A stretch of 6,500 nucleotides of DNA, taken from positions 1 to 6,500 of the forward strand of contig JAITBX010000190.1 in the NCBI GenBank assembly GCA_031283405.1, in the 5' to 3' direction. Below the pieces are notes generated by a model. It did not search any database, was not told the DNA's origin, and saw only the letters and a list, made by a program, of their open reading frames with translations. The translations under genes and the position numbers were made by a program. Shown here piece after piece: positions 5,238 to 6,500 of the stretch (positions are counted from its first letter, which is position 1; the number at the start of each line of letters is the position of its first letter). Source of the stretch: Burkholderiales bacterium. GTDB taxonomy: Bacteria; Pseudomonadota; Gammaproteobacteria; Burkholderiales; Casimicrobiaceae.

Positions 5238-6500
5238 ATGGATTTTTTCCGCGATCAGCGCCGCGCGCATCGGCAAACGCTGGTTTTTCTGGCGCTGTTC
5301 GTTCTCATCGTCGTGCTGGTGGTCGTGCTCTCCGCCATCGTCGTCGGCTTCGGTTTCTCGCTGACCTCACCCGAAAAACAATCCGCTTACACGATCAACA
5401 CCGCGATCGTCGTTTTTCTCGTCATCATCGGCGCCTGCACGGTTCGCAGTGTGGAACTGCACAGCGGCGGCGGCGCTGCCATCGCTCGTCACTTGGGCGG
5501 CAAGCCGTTGCCCTTATCGCGTCTGGACAACCCCGACATTCAGCGCTTTCGCAACGTCGCCGAAGAAATGGCCATCGCTTCGCGCACGCGAATGCCGGCG
5601 CTCTACTGGTTGCCGGATGAAACCGCGATCAATGCTTTCGTCGCCGGTTTCACTCCCGCCGACGCCGTGCTGACCGTCACTCGCGGCGCGCTCGAACGTT
5701 TGAATCGCGACGAGTTGCAAGGCGTCATCGCACACGAGTTCAGTCATCTGTTGAACGGCGACATGCGTTTGAACACGCAAGTGTCGAGCTGGCTCTTCGG
5801 CGTTTACGCCGTTTACACTTATGGCCGCAGCGTTTTGAATACCACCCCGCTCGGCGCCAAATCCGAAGATGACACGATTCGCCCGGCGGTCTGGCCTCTG
5901 GCCATCTTTCTCGGCATCGCTCTGACTCTCATCGGCTACATCGGCAAACTGACCGGTCGCTTGTTGCAAGCCGCCATTTCGCGTCAACGCGAATACTTGG
6001 CCGACGCTTCCGCCGTGCAGTTCACGCGGCAAACGCTGGGCTTGGCCAATGCGCTCAAAAAAATCTACTTCAGTTCGTCGTTTCTGCAATCGCCGCAAGG
6101 CGACACTTACAGCCATTTCTTTCTCGGTGAAGCGGTGAACACGTCGCAACTTTTCGCTACGCACCCTCCGCTCATCGACCGCATTCGCGCGCTCGATCCC
6201 GCCTTCGACCCCGACGACGATCAGCGCTCCGCGCTCGGCTCGAATCTCGACGCCGACGCTTTGCATCGCGCTCTGCCCTTGTATTTTGCCGCAGACTCCG
6301 GCGGCTCTCTCAGCGGACAGGAAACGGCGTTCACCATGCGCGACGGCTTGGCCATGCTCTTCGCCAATCTGGCGGATGGCGAGAATGAAGCGGCTCGCAG
6401 TCGTCAACGCGAAACCATCGAAGCCGACTGGGGCAACGATATGGTTTATCAAACCCGTTTGCTCGAACCGGAAGTTCGCAATCAGAAAATGTATCTGCGA
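5238..6500 (+). CDS. HtpX-like M48 family membrane zinc metalloprotease, long form, incomplete at the 3' end
   Basis: The frame stays open from ATG 5238 to the window edge (421 residues, no stop). It encodes an HtpX-like M48 protease, a zinc-dependent endopeptidase of the inner membrane linked to turnover of damaged membrane proteins. Two N-terminal helices lie at about 14-38 and 54-69. The zinc motif is HEFSH (166-170, catalytic E167), and the third ligand E252 sits in SRQREYLADASAV (248-260). FATHPP (306-311) is the family's conserved HPP segment. Hydrophobic stretches at about 184-196 and 217-236 flank the active site. More than 100 residues follow HPP, including MRDGLAMLFANLADGENEAA (367-386). 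Short HtpX proteins end soon after HPP, so this belongs to the long form known beside LemA. No clear ribosome binding site precedes the ATG; coupling to lemA, 32 bp upstream, may help. A function shared with LemA is inferred from adjacency. Confidence 0.93.
   Translation, partial: MDFFRDQRRAHRQTLVFLALFVLIVVLVVVLSAIVVGFGFSLTSPEKQSAYTINTAIVVFLVIIGACTVRSVELHSGGGAAIARHLGGKPLPLSRLDNPDIQRFRNVAEEMAIASRTRMPALYWLPDETAINAFVAGFTPADAVLTVTRGALERLNRDELQGVIAHEFSHLLNGDMRLNTQVSSWLFGVYAVYTYGRSVLNTTPLGAKSEDDTIRPAVWPLAIFLGIALTLIGYIGKLTGRLLQAAISRQREYLADASAVQFTRQTLGLANALKKIYFSSSFLQSPQGDTYSHFFLGEAVNTSQLFATHPPLIDRIRALDPAFDPDDDQRSALGSNLDADALHRALPLYFAADSGGSLSGQETAFTMRDGLAMLFANLADGENEAARSRQRETIEADWGNDMVYQTRLLEPEVRNQKMYLR

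Noticed and set aside
5514..6452. Long minus-strand open frame of 312 codons
   Set aside because: It lies opposite the M48 protease gene, whose zinc motif and conserved segments are intact in frame. The antisense translation has no family resemblance.

Overview
The window looks like a stretch of a fairly GC-rich bacterial chromosome, most likely from a proteobacterium of the beta or gamma class. This rests on the gene families, their order and the look of the proteins (DUF58 and TgpA-type proteins, a LemA protein next to a long HtpX-like M48 protease). The genus cannot be read from the sequence. Apart from the repeat-bearing gaps, it is an ordinary housekeeping region. I see no phage, transposase, CRISPR array, tRNA or rRNA.

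Layout. Positions 1-2689 hold a minus-strand operon, read right to left: a MoxR-type AAA+ ATPase (1712-2689), a DUF58 protein (613-1689), and the N-terminal membrane part of a TgpA-like protein (2-616). The first two genes are 22 bp apart and the second pair overlaps by 4 bp. The TgpA-like frame meets a TAG stop at 2-4 after only 204 codons, so its transglutaminase domain is either encoded separately beyond the window or lost. Positions 2690-2978 are non-coding and carry a perfect palindrome in the moxR leader and a hairpin repeat at the far end. Positions 2979-4181 encode a complete M20D amidohydrolase (hippurate hydrolase/N-acyl-amino-acid amidohydrolase type) on the minus strand. Positions 4182-4617 form a 436-bp divergent gap. 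It contains a candidate promoter for the amidohydrolase, about 200 bp of hairpin-forming sequence that looks like a patchwork of dispersed repeats, and a candidate lemA promoter followed by a short T-rich tandem repeat. On the plus strand, lemA (4618-5205) is followed after 32 bp by a long HtpX-like M48 zinc metalloprotease (5238 to beyond 6500, incomplete at the window edge).

How the genes may work together. MoxR ATPases are generally thought to act as chaperones that load or activate partner proteins. DUF58 and TgpA proteins are their usual operon partners in a membrane and periplasmic module. LemA plus M48 protease is another recurrent membrane pair, associated with envelope protein quality control. 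Having both modules within 7 kb suggests a locus devoted to envelope or membrane protein maintenance, with an unrelated amidohydrolase between them. The functional link between the two modules is inference.
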